12,998 bases of DNA from NCBI GenBank assembly GCA_903831585.1, contig CAIKYE010000021.1, positions 1 to 12,998 on the forward strand, given 5' to 3'. Made by a program: the position numbers and the translations under genes. Shown piece after piece: positions 12,705 to 12,998 of the stretch. A model generated the notes under the pieces. It was not told the origin of the DNA. It was given only the letters and a program-made list of their open reading frames with translations, and did no database searches. The DNA is from an uncultured Micrococcales bacterium. GTDB lineage: Bacteria; Actinomycetota; Actinomycetes; Actinomycetales; Microbacteriaceae. Numbering within the stretch: the first letter of the stretch is position 1; the number at the start of each line of letters is the position of its first letter.

Positions 12705-12998
12705 ATGGTCTCGGTAACCAAGCGCTTTCTAGGTTCGCGTAGTTTGTCGACGCTGATTGCGATTGTGCTGGCGATGGTTCTAACCACTCCGGCCAGTGTT
12801 TCTGCGACTCCAATAATTCGTCTCGAAGCTACACAATATGAACCAAGCACCCCTGTTTTGCTTGCTGGCTACTTTGGACTCGGTGGAACAGTCACTGCAA
12901 TTTATCCGAGCGAAGACACAGCTGTCAGCGCAACCTTCGAATGGTTTGCCGATGCGGTCAAGCTTGACGCAGAGCAGTCGGTAACTCTCAACCTAACC
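12705..12998 (+). CDS. Secreted protein, 5' part, runs off the window
   Basis: An open frame of 98 codons with no stop before the window ends. The N-terminus has a basic start (MVSVTKRFLGSRS), a strongly hydrophobic core (LIAIVLAMVL), and an ASVSA cleavage-like site near residue 34, so it is a Sec-type signal peptide. The mature part that is visible has beta-strand-like alternation, such as TVTAIYP and ATFEWFAD. This recalls the immunoglobulin-like or cell-surface repeat modules common in actinobacterial secreted proteins, but no family can be named from so little. The ATG is preceded by TACCTT at the leaderless distance. The export call is good; the function is unknown. Confidence 0.75.
   Translation, partial: MVSVTKRFLGSRSLSTLIAIVLAMVLTTPASVSATPIIRLEATQYEPSTPVLLAGYFGLGGTVTAIYPSEDTAVSATFEWFADAVKLDAEQSVTLNLT

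Noticed and set aside
1-12998. CRISPR array, tRNA, rRNA, insertion sequence or phage module
   Set aside because: Looked for regular spaced repeats, cloverleaf-like segments and transposase or integrase motifs. None was found; the only repeats are the higBA operator, the PepSY-like duplication and the short 8869-8898 repeat.

Overview
The window looks like chromosomal DNA of an actinobacterium. Moderate-GC Microbacteriaceae (the freshwater Luna/Rhodoluna/Aquiluna type) are the best guess. The evidence is the family content (IspH, class IIa aldolase with GlpX-type FBPase, FruK-like PfkB kinase, YchF, RmuC), a base composition that looks only moderately GC-rich, frequent GTG starts, and many starts with a TAnnnT box exactly 6 nt upstream and no Shine-Dalgarno, which suggests leaderless mRNAs. 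The taxonomic placement is inference; no rRNA is present.

Layout. 1-544: 3' end of ispH (isoprenoid synthesis). 566-4460: central carbon block. A class II fructose-bisphosphate aldolase (minus) is followed by a lower-GC GNAT acetyltransferase. The aldolase is divergent from a class II fructose-1,6-bisphosphatase (glpX, plus). glpX converges on a DUF1905 gene that lies downstream of a PfkB-family sugar-phosphate kinase. The kinase, aldolase and FBPase all make or use fructose phosphates. 4461-4646: a non-coding leader with two rho-independent terminators and a TATAAT box, a possible attenuator of the kinase gene. 4647-6518: rmuC and a DnaQ-like exonuclease in one minus-strand unit, divergent from ychF (6553-7644).

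7645-10851: envelope and accessory genes. These are a small two-helix membrane protein, a small HTH-like protein, a PAP2-type membrane phosphatase, a cytosolic SGNH hydrolase, and a membrane-anchored protein with a possible bacterial PH-like domain. 10849-11540: a complete higB-higA toxin-antitoxin operon with a well-formed promoter overlapped by a three-copy operator-like repeat, and closed by a strong bidirectional terminator. 11552-12244: a secreted protein made of two near-identical PepSY-like repeats. 12375-12692: an unrecognised small helical protein. 12705-end: 5' part of a secreted protein that runs off the window.

No rRNA, tRNA, CRISPR array, insertion sequence or phage gene was seen. 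Most genes are ordinary. The most notable points are the leaderless-start pattern, the higBA operator, the attenuator-like leader before the PfkB kinase, and the internally duplicated secreted protein.
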